This document shows positions 1 to 10,608 of a stretch of DNA of 64,000 nucleotides, in pieces; position 1 is the stretch's first letter, and the number at the start of each line of letters is the position of its first letter. Location: assembly GCF_004379255.2 (NCBI RefSeq), contig NC_056046.1:14012001-14076000 (forward strand). Reading direction: 5' to 3'. Source of the DNA: Salvia splendens. Its lineage: Eukaryota; Streptophyta; Magnoliopsida; Lamiales; Lamiaceae. Below the pieces are notes generated by a model. The model did no database searches and was not told the DNA's origin. It saw only the letters and a list, made by a program, of their open reading frames with translations. The translations under genes were made by a program, and so were the position numbers.

Positions 1-992
1 GAGAACAAGAAGGCAAGTGATGAAGATATGGCAAGAATAAAGAAGGAAATCAATGAAGATTATGGAAAATCAAATAAAAAGGATATTAGTATAATTAGAA
101 TATATTTTCCATGTTTAGCTAGAATTAGAGTCTATATATAGTTGTGTAACCATGGAGAGATTAGAATTCAAGTCATTCACAATGTAGTCTTTAAAGTTCT
201 TCCCGTCTTTTACTTTCTGCAATAATATTGTATTTTTCGCATTATATTTTCTGATAAAATGAACTAATGCTTAAAACCAAATTTTGATCTTTTAGCTCTA
301 AACAAGCGAATAAACATAATTCAAATATAACTAATTAGTTATAATCTTTCAAAGAATTTATAGTATAATGTCTATTTTAATACTACTATAGACTTATTTC
401 TTCACCAAAAATATAGCGTAAATTAATCTTTCACCAAAATCTGACGGGTTAGACTCTGGTATGATTATGATATTGCTGTACAGGCAATTATTTCTCCTGG
501 TTCCGAATCCTAATTGTTTTTAGTAGTAATTGAATAATAAATAGAGTACAAAATTAGCAGAAACAAAGATTTTAGGTTCGATGATGTATTAAGTGATCAC
601 ATGAAAAAAAAAACACTGAGGTCACACATAATACTACATTATAGCGGTAGATAATAATTATCCACGTAAGAAACGTGTTGAATGTGGGATCAAACTATTT
701 AATTGAGTAGCTAACAATATGGGAGACAACCATTATTTTAGTTATTAAGTTATAATCAATGTTAAGTAGAGCTCTCCATGGGTAAAATCAGTGTCCATTA
801 AGAGTAAACTGTGTCCCACAAATGTCACTCTCAAACTAATATAATAGTGTCCATTAAAAAGTATACTTGGCCATGGCCGAAAGTCTACCTTTTTTTTACA
901 TACTATTAATTATTTCAAAATCTTTAAAATACTTTATACTGTCGTTGGTTTACCAAATATACTCATTCTTTATTTCTTGTCTCTAATAATTA
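1..992. other. AT-rich intergenic DNA, possible LTR remnant at the left edge
   Basis: No convincing coding region was seen. The first 250 bases hold a TATA-like stretch (tctatatatag near 131-141) followed by T-rich sequence ending around a tattgtattt stretch, which resembles the promoter and end of an LTR. The other half would lie outside the window, so this is a weak guess. The remainder shows nothing recognisable. Confidence 0.3.
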
Positions 993-3286
993 TTAGGGCA
1001 TCTGGGGGCGCCCTAAAGCTAGCCCTTTGCATCGCCACGTCAACATTTTATCCTGGTACCATTCCATCTGCAGTGGGGCGCCTTAAGGTGCGCCCTATAG
1101 GTTTTGCTATTGTTTTGTTAATTAATTTAAATGTTTTCAAATATATAAATGCAAACTAATTAAAAAACACAACGATTAAATGAAAAAACAGAAAATACTA
1201 CATTGATTAAAAAAAAAGTTACACGGGTTAGAAATAAAAAAAAAGTTCTACTCTACAAAATTCTCAACTTCCGTCGCAGCTCATCGATCAACCCCTGGAG
1301 TTATTCGGCTCTGACCGGATCCGTACACTTCATGAGGGCGTTATGCGTGTCCGTGCACTTCATGACCGGCAGGGCGAGTTGGAGACGGCTCCATGTCAGA
1401 GAGACCGTGTAACACCCCTTACCCGATTAATTTAATAATCGAATAAGTGATGTCACCTTTTGGTACAAATCCCGACTTAACAGAAAATCATTGATTTTTT
1501 TTTTATACAAGGATATATTATTTTCATTATTATTAATCCAAAAAACACTCCAAAGCCTACCTCATCATATCCATTTACATATATCTAATATCAGAAACCC
1601 CCAACAACATAATCATAAGTTTAGGTCATCATTCCTTGATCTCATGGAATTTACCAGATTCATAGTCACATATAAATTCATAAACTAATAGGATAGAACA
1701 CAAAGTAAAGTGCACATCACCAATTATCAAGTTAACCACAGAATATATCACAATATTATTCATACACCAACACTTATACAGAACACCAACATTTTCACGT
1801 ATCCAACCACACATAACAACACTTGATCTGATGTACCAAATATATCAGAGTTATAACAGAGGTTTCACACAATCACATATCATAACACATAGCGATCACC
1901 ATTGTTCTCACATATCAGAACACATATAGCCCCATTAAGTGCTTAGTGACAAACTAGGGTACGCGGACCAGATCAGAAACAGAATCAGACAGACGCGGTC
2001 ATGGTCCTCGAGAGGACGCCGCACAGACCACCCATTAGGGTGCAGACAAATAATCAGATCACCCATGAGGGTGCATATCAGACAGATCAGATAGGGGCCC
2101 ATCAGATAACAGACGATCCTCGCTTCGGTTATCCAGAAGACGAGAGATCACAGATAATGCAGCGCTGCTGTCCTATGGCATGCCAATTGTACCCACCGAA
2201 TACACTCAAGCACGGGGCGTAAACACAATCAAATATACTTTATATCTGACAATTTCCGACATAACACATCAACGCATACAGATCAGACATTATCACAGAT
2301 AGATCAGACATCTTCACATGTAAATCATATAAGTATACATTTCATAGACATATATCATTTATCTCATTTACCTTAATGCTCATTTTCACATTTATCTCAT
2401 TAACTTTCCAGCCACATTTATATTCATTTTCTAATCAAATTACTTATTTCCAATAATCTTTAACACAACAGATCATCAACTTCTTTTATCACCATATCAT
2501 ATCAATAGCATATTAGATCAGCAACTTCTTTTATCATCATATCAGTGGCTCCATATGTGTCGAAGATGGTACAAAGAAAAACATCTCATAGAGATGATGA
2601 TTGAAGCATGTCATTAGAGACAAAGGTAAAACATCAACTCAAATCTCAAGTTGCAGAAATGTCTCACGATAGAAGACAATTTAAACAATAGGGTTAAGCG
2701 AATGAACCAGTGTAATTTAGGCTCTAATTTTGGTAGAAAAGAAGGCCGACAATTTATAATGAAGAGGTCAACAAAAGATGATAAGGTTAATATTCCATCT
2801 CTTTGATATGTGCACTTTACTTTGTGTTCTATCCTATTAGTTTATGAATTTATATGTGACTATGAATCTGGTAAATTCCATGAGATCAAGGAATGATGAC
2901 CTAAACTTATGATTATGTTGTTGGGGGTTTCTGATATTAGATATATGTAAATGGATATGATGAGGTATGCTTTGGAGTGTTTTTTGGATTAATAATAATG
3001 AAAATAATATATCCTTGTATAAAAAAAAAGAATCAAGGATTTTCTGTTAAGTCGGGATTTGTACCAAAAGGTTACATCACTTAGGGCACCCGCAACGCTG
3101 TGCTGTTGCGGTTCCTATGTCGTTCCGGCGGAACGGTTCCGCGGCGGCACGCGTTGCAGCCTACGTTCCGTCGCCATTCCGTGCCGCCCCCGTTCCTATG
3201 CCGTGCCGCGTTCCGTTCCGGAGGAACGCGGAACGAAACGTTCCGCCACGCGCCTAGGCAACGTGGCGGCCTCCCATTCGACGCGT

Positions 3287-3318
3287 GAAGCCCACTCGCT
3301 GCCCCGCGAGTGGGCTTC
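3287..3318 (+). other. Conserved subterminal hairpin of a Harbinger element
   Basis: A perfect 13-bp stem, GAAGCCCACTCGC pairing with GCGAGTGGGCTTC, encloses a 6-base loop. The same hairpin occurs in the related element at 9890-9921 with one base pair changed on both sides. Confidence 0.7.
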
Positions 3319-3452
3319 GTCCCGGTGACGCAATAATTCAAAATTTTTTTTAAATACGAATTTAATAAAAAAAAATTTTTTGCAACGGTAATGTGACCGT
3401 TTTTTTATATCCGTTTTATATATATTTTTATTTTTTATTTATTTATTTACTC

Positions 3453-3460
3453 TATAAATA
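3453..3460 (+). promoter_or_regulatory. TATA box of the Harbinger transposase gene
   Basis: TATAAATA lies 114 bases before the transposase ATG. The same octamer stands at a similar distance before the gene in the elements at 5979, 51256 and 61683. Confidence 0.65.
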
Positions 3461-3573
3461 CTCCTATTTCATACTCATTTCAATCACAAACACACATCTA
3501 TTCATCTCTATTTCCACCCCAATTTTCATCTCAAATCAACTCTCGTTTCCTTCTCCCAAATTTAATCAAACTA

Positions 3574-4823
3574 ATGGATCCTTTTGAACAAATGCGTCAA
3601 ATATTGCAACAATCACTTGAAGAAGATCGACGACGGGAGGCCGAAGAAGTCGCGCCGCCCCAACGACGCTCCCGTACGTACATCCATCGTAACTGGGAGG
3701 AAGCCGCTGCAAGGTTAGTACGCGACTACTTCTGCGATAACCCGGTTTGGGGAGATACGTACTTCCGTCGCCGTTTCCGCATGGGGAAACCTTTATTTCT
3801 CCACATCGCGAATACTTTTGCAGCCCGGGAAAAGTTCTTCCAGGAAGGGTACGACGCGGTCGGCCGTCCCAGCCACACGACGCTGCAGAAATGTACTGCA
3901 GCAATCCGCCAGCTTGCCACTGGACAAACGGCCGACATGTTCGACGAATACCTCCACATCGGAGACAGCACTGAGTGAATGTGCTTGCTCAAATTCTGCA
4001 AAGGCGTCCGGGCAGCCTTCACCGACGAATTTCTCCGGAGGCCAAGCACGACCGATTGTCAGTTCCTGCTCGACCTTCACGAAACAGTGCACGGATTCCC
4101 CGGGATGCTCGGCAGCGTCGATTGCATGCACTAGCAATGGAATAATTGCCCGGTGGCTTGGAAGGGGTCCTACACGAGCGGCCACAAAGGCACCCACCCA
4201 ACCGTTATACTTGAGGCCGTTGCCGACTACTGTCTTTGGATCTGGCACGCGTACTTCGGGGTCCCCGGGTCGAACAACGACGTAAACGTGCTCCACCAGT
4301 CCGACCTCTTGACCGAAGTTTTGGATGGTAAAGCGCCGGCCATCAACTTCGTCGCCAACAACCGGCTTTATAAAATGGGGTACTATCTCGCCGATGGCAT
4401 CTACCCGAAGTGGCCTACCTTCGTGAAGACGTGCAGTGGGTCTGCGAACCCAAAGCAGGCTCTTTTTGCGCAGAAGCAGGAGGCTGCTCGCAAGGATGTG
4501 GAGAGGGCGTTCGGGGTTCTACAAGCGCGCTTCAACATCATCAAAGCCCCGGCTCGTACGTGGTTCATGGAAAACATGGTCGACATCATGTATACGTGCA
4601 TAATCTTGCACAACATGATTGTCCAAGACGAAGGACCCGAGGCGGGAAATTGGTTCGACGACGAATCCCCGGAAGCTCAACCGCAAGTAGTCCGCCTCGA
4701 AGTGGAGCGCATCCGTCTATACAAGAACGGTTATCTATTCGTGCAAGGACACGCGACTCTAGTGCCCACACCCAACTCCAACAGGATCTAATTGAGCACA
4801 TTTGGGCAAATTTTGGCGGATGA
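3574..4823 (+). pseudogene. PIF/Harbinger DDE transposase, broken
   Basis: This is a HARBI1/DDE_Tnp_4-type nuclease that would cut and join element ends in the nucleus. The catalytic blocks are visible: GSVDCMH (first Asp), SNNDVNV (second Asp) and DVERAFGVL (Glu). The reading from ATG 3574 is interrupted by TGA at 3976-3978 and by TAG at 4132-4134, where relatives have Trp after CMH. A frameshift near 4668 moves the C-terminus into another frame; after the shift the ending QQDLIEHIWANFGG matches relatives and stops at 4823. Other internal ATG-started readings here are only pieces of this gene. Confidence 0.9.
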
Positions 4824-5645
4824 AATTATTAAAATTGTGTACTATTATTTTTTTAGGATTTTAATTGTGTGTTTTTTATTTTTTTTAAGTTTAAGTTGTA
4901 ATTTTTTTTAATGTTGTGTGTTTTTTAATAAAGTGTGTTTGTTTTTTAATAAAATGTGTTTATTTAAATTGAATTGGGTTGGAAATAAAAAAAAATGAAA
5001 TTGAATGAATAGTAATTTAAGGAACGGTTAAGGAACGGTTAAGGAACGAAGGGTTGCAGGTTCCGTTCCTTAGTTAAGAAATGGAGTAAAAAAGTACAGT
5101 GGGGCCCTCAAATAGTGGTTTAAGGAACGGTATAGGAACGGTATAGGAACAGCGTTGTGGATGGCCTTATTCGATTATTAAATTAATCGGGTAAGGGGTG
5201 TTACAGACCGTACGAATCCGTACTGAAATCGGGATCGTACTGCGTGTTGGGGTCGAACGACCGATATTCGTCAGGTTGTGTACCCGGCCAACGTGCACCG
5301 TCTCCAAACATCGGGCTATTGGACTTGAGTATTCACCGAAATCCATTTTATAGTGTAAGTTGAGAGTGGAAAATTGAATCGAAAGGTTACAAATGAAATG
5401 TGGGATAGGGGTATTTATATAAACACAATTTTTTAATTTAAAAAATAAAATAAAATAAAAAACGCGTTGCATCAATCGCGTCGCCTATAGTGGGCGGCCG
5501 ATGGCGCGGACGATGTCCTATCGTCCGTGCTTCGTCCGCAGACAAAGCTTAGGGCAAGGACGACGCATCGTCCATCGTCCGCACACCCACAGTGGCGGAC
5601 GATGGCGCGCCCGAGGCATCGGGCGGCCTATCGTCCGCCCCACTT

Positions 5646-5875
5646 TGGATGTCCTTAGCTAAGGGAATAATTAGAAGGCATCGAATTGACTTTTATTATA
5701 CGAAAAGGGGAAAATACAAATAACTGTATTTTATTTAGTTTAGGGATTTAATTTTGTTCGTGGATGTCCTTAGCTAAGGGAATAATTAGAAAGCATCGAA
5801 TTGACTTTTATTATACGAAAAGGGGAAAATACAAATAACTGTATTTTATTTAGTTTAGGGATTTAATTTTGTTTG
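5646..5875. repeat. Tandem duplication of 115 bp spanning a Harbinger boundary
   Basis: Two nearly identical 115-bp units, 5646-5760 and 5761-5875, follow each other, differing at about two positions. Each unit begins with the last bases of the Harbinger terminus (TGGATGTCC) plus the TTA target duplication. The duplication therefore happened after that element inserted. Confidence 0.9.
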
Positions 5876-6309
5876 TGCAACTGTATCATAGAATTCTTGA
5901 ATTGAAATGAAGTGCAATATGTTCCTAGTAATGCGTAAAAATATTTATTATTTATTCTTATTTATGGAATGCGCATTAGAGCATGCGCAGCGGTGGCGTC
6001 CGTCGCCACCGCCGTCCCCGCCGCTGGCACGGACGCCATCCGCCGCCGCTGGCACGGCGCTGCTCGATGTATCGAGCACGTCCGTGCCAGCGGACGCACA
6101 CGTGGCGCGCTCCCATTCGTCAACGGCATAGCCGTTGTGTTTAAACATTTTTTATTTTTTTTAAAAATCGGTTTTTTTATTAAAAAAACCGATAAAAAAT
6201 AAAAAAAAAATTTCACTTCCCCAAAAAAATATATCCGTTTATAACCATTTTTTTACACCTTTTTAATTTTTTTTTCATTTTTTTTACCCCAAAAATACAC
6301 ACTTTCATC

Positions 6310-6317
6310 TATAAATA
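6310..6317 (+). promoter_or_regulatory. TATA box of the Harbinger ORF1 gene
   Basis: TATAAATA lies about 104 bases before the ORF1 ATG, followed by a C/A-rich leader like those of the other elements in this window. Confidence 0.6.
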
Positions 6318-6420
6318 CCCCCAATTTCACCCCAAAAATTCACATCAAACTGCACAACTCTCATCATCATTCTCCAATATCCATTCTCATCTTCATTTTC
6401 TCATACCCTACAACATCACT

Positions 6421-7418
6421 ATGTCCGGCCAAGACGATAACCCTTCGGGCTCCCACGGTTGGAACCCCGAATGGTTCGGTTCACAACCGTTTCCTAGTCC
6501 GGAAACGGAATATTCGGCCCCTCCTCTCACCCAAGATTCGGGCATTCCGGGTGGCTACCGGCCATACCCAATCGACGATCAAGGTGCCTCCGATGGGCGC
6601 TACGGGTGGACACCGGAGCCTAGGCCTCGCGCCCCTTCCCAAATGCCGACTCCTCCATCTCGCGCCGGTGTCCGCACACCGTACTCACCGGTGGAGATGG
6701 AAAGATTGTTCAAGGCGTACTTGGAAATCTCCGAAGATGCGGTGGTTGGAACGAACCAATCCGGCGATCACTTTTGGTGGCGCGTCTCTAACCGGTACAA
6801 TGCAAACCGGCCGCCGGGAACGATCGAGCGCAACGAGAGTATGGTGCGCAACTGCATCGGCCGAGCCAACGAAGAAATTGGCAAGTTCAACGGCTATTTC
6901 ATCCAGGAGTCCCGGAATGCCGGGAGCGGCCGAAGCGAGGTCGACATCATCACCGCCGCGCTGAGCACCTACCAATCCATGAACAGTAAGTCGTTCAAAT
7001 ATCTTAACGTTGGCAGGAGACGCGGACGCACCCGAAGTATAAGGGAGGCATAACATCCTCCTCTAGCGGCTCCTCCAAACGATCAAGGTCGGTAGCCCTA
7101 TCCGACTCCGGCTCGGAAGAAGTGGCTAGCCAACTCGCCGGAGCTAACTTGGGTAGCCCCGACGCCGGACCGAGCGGTTCCCAACGCCGCCCCCAAGGAA
7201 GGAATAAGGCGGCGGCCAACCGTCGTCGCGGCTCGACTCCCGAAGCCGCTCCCGCTCCCTATGTGCCACCTCCACCCCCGAACAACTCGCTGTGGATGCT
7301 CTTAAGCCAACTCAATATGGCCGATAGGTCATCTATGACCCCCACGCAACTTGAAACACACGAGACCATGATAAAAGGTCTCCAAAAACAATTGGGGTTG
7401 ATCCCGCCGGATACGTAA
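6421..7418 (+). pseudogene. Harbinger ORF1, Myb/SANT-like protein, one frameshift
   Basis: The first 210 codons from ATG 6421 encode a Gly/Pro-rich head, then a trihelix or Myb/SANT-like region at about residues 80-150 with YSPVEMERLFKAYLEIS and FWWRVSNRYN. Near 7010 a single base appears lost in a run reading AACGTTGG, and translation is thrown into a short wrong ending. The correct continuation is in another frame through SSSSGSSKRSRS to the C-terminal PTQLETHETMIKGLQKQLG and a stop at 7418. In plants this class is often annotated as NAM-associated or GST T3-like protein. In Harbinger systems the ORF1 partner helps DNA binding and nuclear import of the transposase. One lesion suggests recent loss. 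Confidence 0.85.
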
Positions 7419-7753
7419 TCTTATTAGGAGTTTAATTATGTAATTTTTAATTTTAGGATTTTAATTATGTAATTTTTAATTTTAAGGAGTTTAATTATGT
7501 AATTTTTAATTTTTAGGATTTTAATTATGTATTTTTTAATTTTATTTGTAATTTGTAATATTTATTGTGGTTTTTAAATGGATTTTAATATTATGGAAAT
7601 GTTTTTGTTTAATTGAATTTTATATTAATTGTGCTCGTCCTTGCGGAAGAGCACAGTTGTGGGTGTTGTGCTCTTGCCAGAGAGCAGGCATGAATAGTAC
7701 CGCCCGGGCCCACAACCGTGCCGCTGGCAAGAGCACGGTTGTGGATGCTCTTA

Positions 7754-8279
7754 GTCCCTCGCATATAGACTGTCGATTTATACATGCAGCGTGTAAAAGA
7801 AATAAGTGGACAAATTTTAGGAATCGATATTGTGGATTGATTGAATTTAAATTTGTGATATAGTGATGTTTAACAATTTTCAAATTAATTTAATTTGTGA
7901 TACGTCAAATTCAAAATGTGTCTTTATCTATTTTCATTTTCAATCTACCGCTACAACGAGTCATTAAATAAGTCAAGAATGCAATTTAAATTGATATTAC
8001 ACAATTAAAACTTGATATTGCATAATTAAAGCATGATTAAAACTTTATCATGATTTAAAACCAATTAATAAAATTTAAGTACACTACTTTTTAATTGATA
8101 AAATTAATTAAAATGCTAATTTTATTTCTTATCGAATAACCCAAACCCAACCCGAATTCATCGGGTTCTTATTAGGTGAACCCGATAAGGATCCAAACCC
8201 ACTAAGTAAACTCATTAATTTTGTGCGGGTTCGTGTCGGATTATCATATCGTGTCGAAAATTACCAATCCTATACCTAA
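7754..8279. other. AT-rich intergenic DNA
   Basis: No gene was seen. Around 8140-8265 there are CGGGTT/AACCCG repeats in both orientations, of the sort found at ends of hAT-derived MITEs, but I could not define two ends. Confidence 0.4.
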
Positions 8280-8428
8280 TGAGTTAGTGGAAGGTGAGAC
8301 TATATTACCATTTTGTAAAAGTGAACCGGGACTCCTATTCGCGGACGGACTAAAATGAAAAAACGAGACTCCTATTCGCGGACGGACTAAAATGAAAAAA
8401 CGAAACTCCTACTCACGGTCGGAGGGAG
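8280..8428. mobile_element. Truncated Stowaway-like MITE end with a 37-39 bp tandem repeat
   Basis: The unit with core CTCCTATTCGCGGACGG and AAAATGAAAAAACG is present two and a half times, ending at GGAGGGAG followed by TA. The same sequence forms the right part of the complete MITE at 55874-56117. No matching left end was found here. Confidence 0.65.
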
Positions 8429-8611
8429 TAAAACTTAAGAAATAAACAATAAAATAATAGAGTTATTATCTAAGCTCTATAATAATTAGAATTTCACCTT
8501 TGATTTCATGCATTGTATAACCAACATGCTATGTGTTTATACGGCTTGTAATAAATTATTTTCAAATTCGAAAAAATATAAATAATGGAGACCTTGTGCT
8601 GGAAGAGCTAA

Positions 8612-9359
8612 GAGCATCCACAACCGTGCTCTTGCCAGCGGCACGGTTGTGGGCCCGACCCCACTTTTTCTGCCTGCTCTCTGGCAAGAGCACAACACCC
8701 ACAGCTGTGTTCTTCCGCAAGGACGAGCACAATTAATTTAAAATTCAATTACACAAAAACATTTCTATAATACTAAAATTCATTAAAAAACCACAATAAA
8801 TATTACAAATTACAAATAAAATAAAAAAGACATAATTAAAATCCTAAAAATTAAAAATTACATAATTAAAATGGGAGCCCGTAGGGTTATCGTCTTGGCC
8901 GGACATAGTGATGTTGTAGGGTATAAGAGAATGGATATGAAAATAGATATGAGAGATTGAAGATGAAAATGGATATGAGAGAATGAAGATGAGAATTGTG
9001 TAGTTTGATGTGAATTTTTTGGAGTGAAATTGGGGGCATTTAAAGATGAAAGTGTGTATTTTTGGGGTAAAAAAATGAAAAAAAATTAAAAAGTGAAAAA
9101 AAACGGTTATAAACGGATATATTTTTTTTGGGAAGTGAAATTTTTTTTATCGGTTTTTTTAATTAAAAACCATTTTTTAATTAAAAAAAATTAAACACAA
9201 CGGCTGTGCCGTTGACTAATCCCAGCGCGCCACGTCAGCTGCTCGCTGGCACGGCGCTGCTCGATGCATCAGCAGCGGCGCGAGCGCAGCGGCGGCGGGT
9301 AGCGTCCATGCCAGCGGCGCGGACGGCCGTGGCGACGGACCCCACCGTTGTGGATGCTC
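8612..9359 (-). mobile_element. Non-autonomous Harbinger derivative of the 5979-7750 family
   Basis: Ends GAGCATCCACAACCG and, on the other strand, GAGCATCCACAACGG are flanked by TAA at 8609-8611 and 9360-9362. Read on the - strand it contains the family leader and hairpin, then only the first codons of ORF1 (around 8874-8912, reading MSGQDDNP after the ATG), and then directly the family trailer. It is therefore an internal deletion of the ORF1-carrying element rather than of the transposase-carrying one. Confidence 0.88.
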
Positions 9360-9889
9360 TAAGGGCCGAATCGACGGACCATTAAAATCAACTAAACGGG
9401 CCGAATCATGTTAGTGGCTAAGAACCCATGTTTAAAGCCCAGTTTACTTTTTTTTATAGTAACCATTAAAAGTATAGCTAAAGAAAAAAAATTTTAAATC
9501 AGTGATAAGAAATAATTGTGGAGCATCCAGTGAAATTTGGGTCTCCAATTTTTACCGTAAGATAAATAGTAACAGGATAAGTTCGAGTACACTTTGTAAT
9601 TCTTTATAGGAAAAATACCAAAATCATCCCAATTTAGAGCACCATTTTTTATTTTGAATAAGAGCCTCCACAATAGCGGACTAGCAGGCGGCTAAATACC
9701 AAAATCAGGCCATCCGCATTGCGTCTCGATGTTGTCTCTATCTCGTCTCGGAGAGACGAGACGGCATCGAGACAGCGATGCAGCCATCCATCTCGGTCTC
9801 GTCTTGGCGGGCGTCTCTGCCTGGAGGGTGGGTTGGCGAGATGTCTCGCCACGCGACAGCGCCACGTGACGAGCGCTGGCTCTAGGCGT

Positions 9890-9921
9890 GACGCCCACTC
9901 GCCGGCCCGCGAGTGGGCGTC
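9890..9921 (+). other. Conserved subterminal hairpin of a Harbinger element
   Basis: The stem GACGCCCACTCGC pairs with GCGAGTGGGCGTC around a 6-base loop. Compared with 3287-3318, one pair is C-G here and A-T there, so pairing is preserved. Confidence 0.7.
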
Positions 9922-10608
9922 GTCATGTTTTTGGAAAAAGGTCACCAACGCCTACAACGAGAACAAACCAAAGGGGTCCCGCCTGCGCACCATGAAGATG
10001 CTCTGCAGTCATTTTGACTGAGTCGACAGAGATGTCAAAAATTTTTGCGGGATCTACAAGAATGAAGCGGCGAATTACTAAGGCGGAGCCAGTGGAGCCG
10101 ACATTCTGAGAGCGGCTATGCGAGTCTTTTTTTACGACAACAACAAAGAATTCAAAATGTCGATGTTTGGGAGGCGGTCAAAGAGTTGAAAGGTGGGCTG
10201 GCGGTGTCCAGTCCAGCACGGGCTCGAGCTCAAAACGCACGAAGCACACTGTGGGTGGCCAATACTCGTCTAGTGAGGGCGGGTCAGGCAACGCCTCACA
10301 AGAGATTGAGGGCATGGTCACCGATGCAGGGGGCTCCTCCAGTGGGCGCTGTCGGCCGCAAAGGCAAGGCGGCTAGAGGGAGGAGGGGCCGAGGCGAATC
10401 AAGCCAGGCGGGCTCGGTCTCAGGCTCGAACACCCTATTCTCCATGTACTTGACCACCACGATGGCTGACACTTCCCGCATGACGCCTCCCCAATATCAA
10501 GCCCATCTTGCCGGAATTGAGTATATGGCAAGTCAAATTGGTATCCTGCCTACAGGTGGCTTGAGTGCACCGCCACCGCCTTTGGGGGATGATTTGCCAG
10601 CGGAGTAG
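9915..10608 (+). pseudogene. Harbinger ORF1 remnant, 5'-truncated
   Basis: The reading FWKKVTNAYNENKP at about 9931 corresponds to FWWRVSNRYNANRP of the ORF1 at 6421. It continues through stop codons near 10020 and 10079 to IYKNEAANY and NNKEFKM. After frame changes it ends with MTPPQYQAHLAGIEYMASQ and a stop at 10606-10608. The N-terminal head is missing and there is no usable start. Confidence 0.7.

Larger units (their letters stand above)
3084..5166 (+). mobile_element. PIF/Harbinger transposase-only element, structurally complete
   Basis: Ends are GGGCACCCGCAACGCTGT and, on the other strand, GGCCATCCACAACGCTGT, flanked by TTA at 3081-3083 and 5167-5169. Removing the element rejoins the foldback arm exactly. 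The motif GTTCC/GGAAC is repeated many times in 3110-3245 and again in 5028-5155. The order is subterminal repeats, a hairpin, a TATA box, one gene (the transposase) and a T-rich trailer. No ORF1 gene is present and there is no room for one. Confidence 0.92.
1409..5204. mobile_element. Foldback element with about 310-bp inverted terminal repeats
   Basis: Positions 1409-1720 recur in reverse orientation at 2811-3083 plus 5170-5204, the right arm being interrupted by the Harbinger element 3084-5166. Ends read (T)GTAACACCCC. The flanking duplication is either AGACCGT (7 bp) or GACCG (5 bp), because one T/A is shared with the terminus. The unpaired middle, 1721-2810, has no credible gene: the 73-codon reading at 2001-2222 has no recognisable domain. 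The family is unclear. A Mutator-like foldback, or two LTR-like units in inverted order inserted as one unit, are both possible. Confidence 0.75.
1253..5346 (-). pseudogene. Harbinger ORF1 (Myb/SANT-like) remnant, split by an insertion
   Basis: Reading the - strand from the ATG at 5344-5346, after a frameshift the product has residues WPGTQPDEYRSFDPNTQYDP, matching the N-terminus of the intact ORF1 at 51584-52645. The reading is cut at the foldback insertion and resumes below 1408 with SDMEPS. It then jumps to the family C-terminus, seen as DELRRKL just before a stop at 1253-1255. About 270 codons of the middle, including the Myb/SANT-like region, are missing, and a short stretch around MKCTD is duplicated. 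It cannot be functional. Confidence 0.8.
996..5654 (-). mobile_element. PIF/Harbinger ORF1-type element, internally deleted, hosting two nested insertions
   Basis: The outer ends are GGGCATCTGGGG at 996 and, reading inward on the other strand, GGACATCCAAAG at 5654. They are flanked by TTA at 993-995 and 5655-5657, the Harbinger target duplication. Between 5490 and 5640 the motif GGACGAT recurs on both strands, and near 1020-1110 there are GGGCGC-type repeats. Both patterns match the two ends of the element at 51256-52915, so they are one family. The ORF1 on the - strand is reduced to its first and last parts. Without the nested 3.8 kb insertion this copy would be about 0.85 kb. Confidence 0.88.
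5979..7750 (+). mobile_element. PIF/Harbinger ORF1-only element
   Basis: Ends are GAGCATGCGCAGCGG and, on the other strand, GAGCATCCACAACCG, flanked by TTA at 5976-5978 and 7751-7753. Motifs of the type GTGCCAGCGG/CCGCTGGCAC repeat in 6010-6100, and CTTGCCAG-type repeats lie in 7670-7740. A small hairpin (CAACGGC-ATA-GCCGTTG) lies near 6121-6137. Ends, leader and trailer closely match the transposase-only element 61683-63691, but the gene carried is ORF1. Confidence 0.92.

Noticed and set aside
2001..2222. 73-codon reading inside the foldback element
   Set aside because: No domain, low-complexity DNA-repeat origin, no promoter, and it lies in the unpaired middle of a gene-less element.
5908..5975. 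Start of a small protein at 5907-6131
   Set aside because: The reading crosses the Harbinger target site and its subterminal GC repeats, so it is fortuitous.
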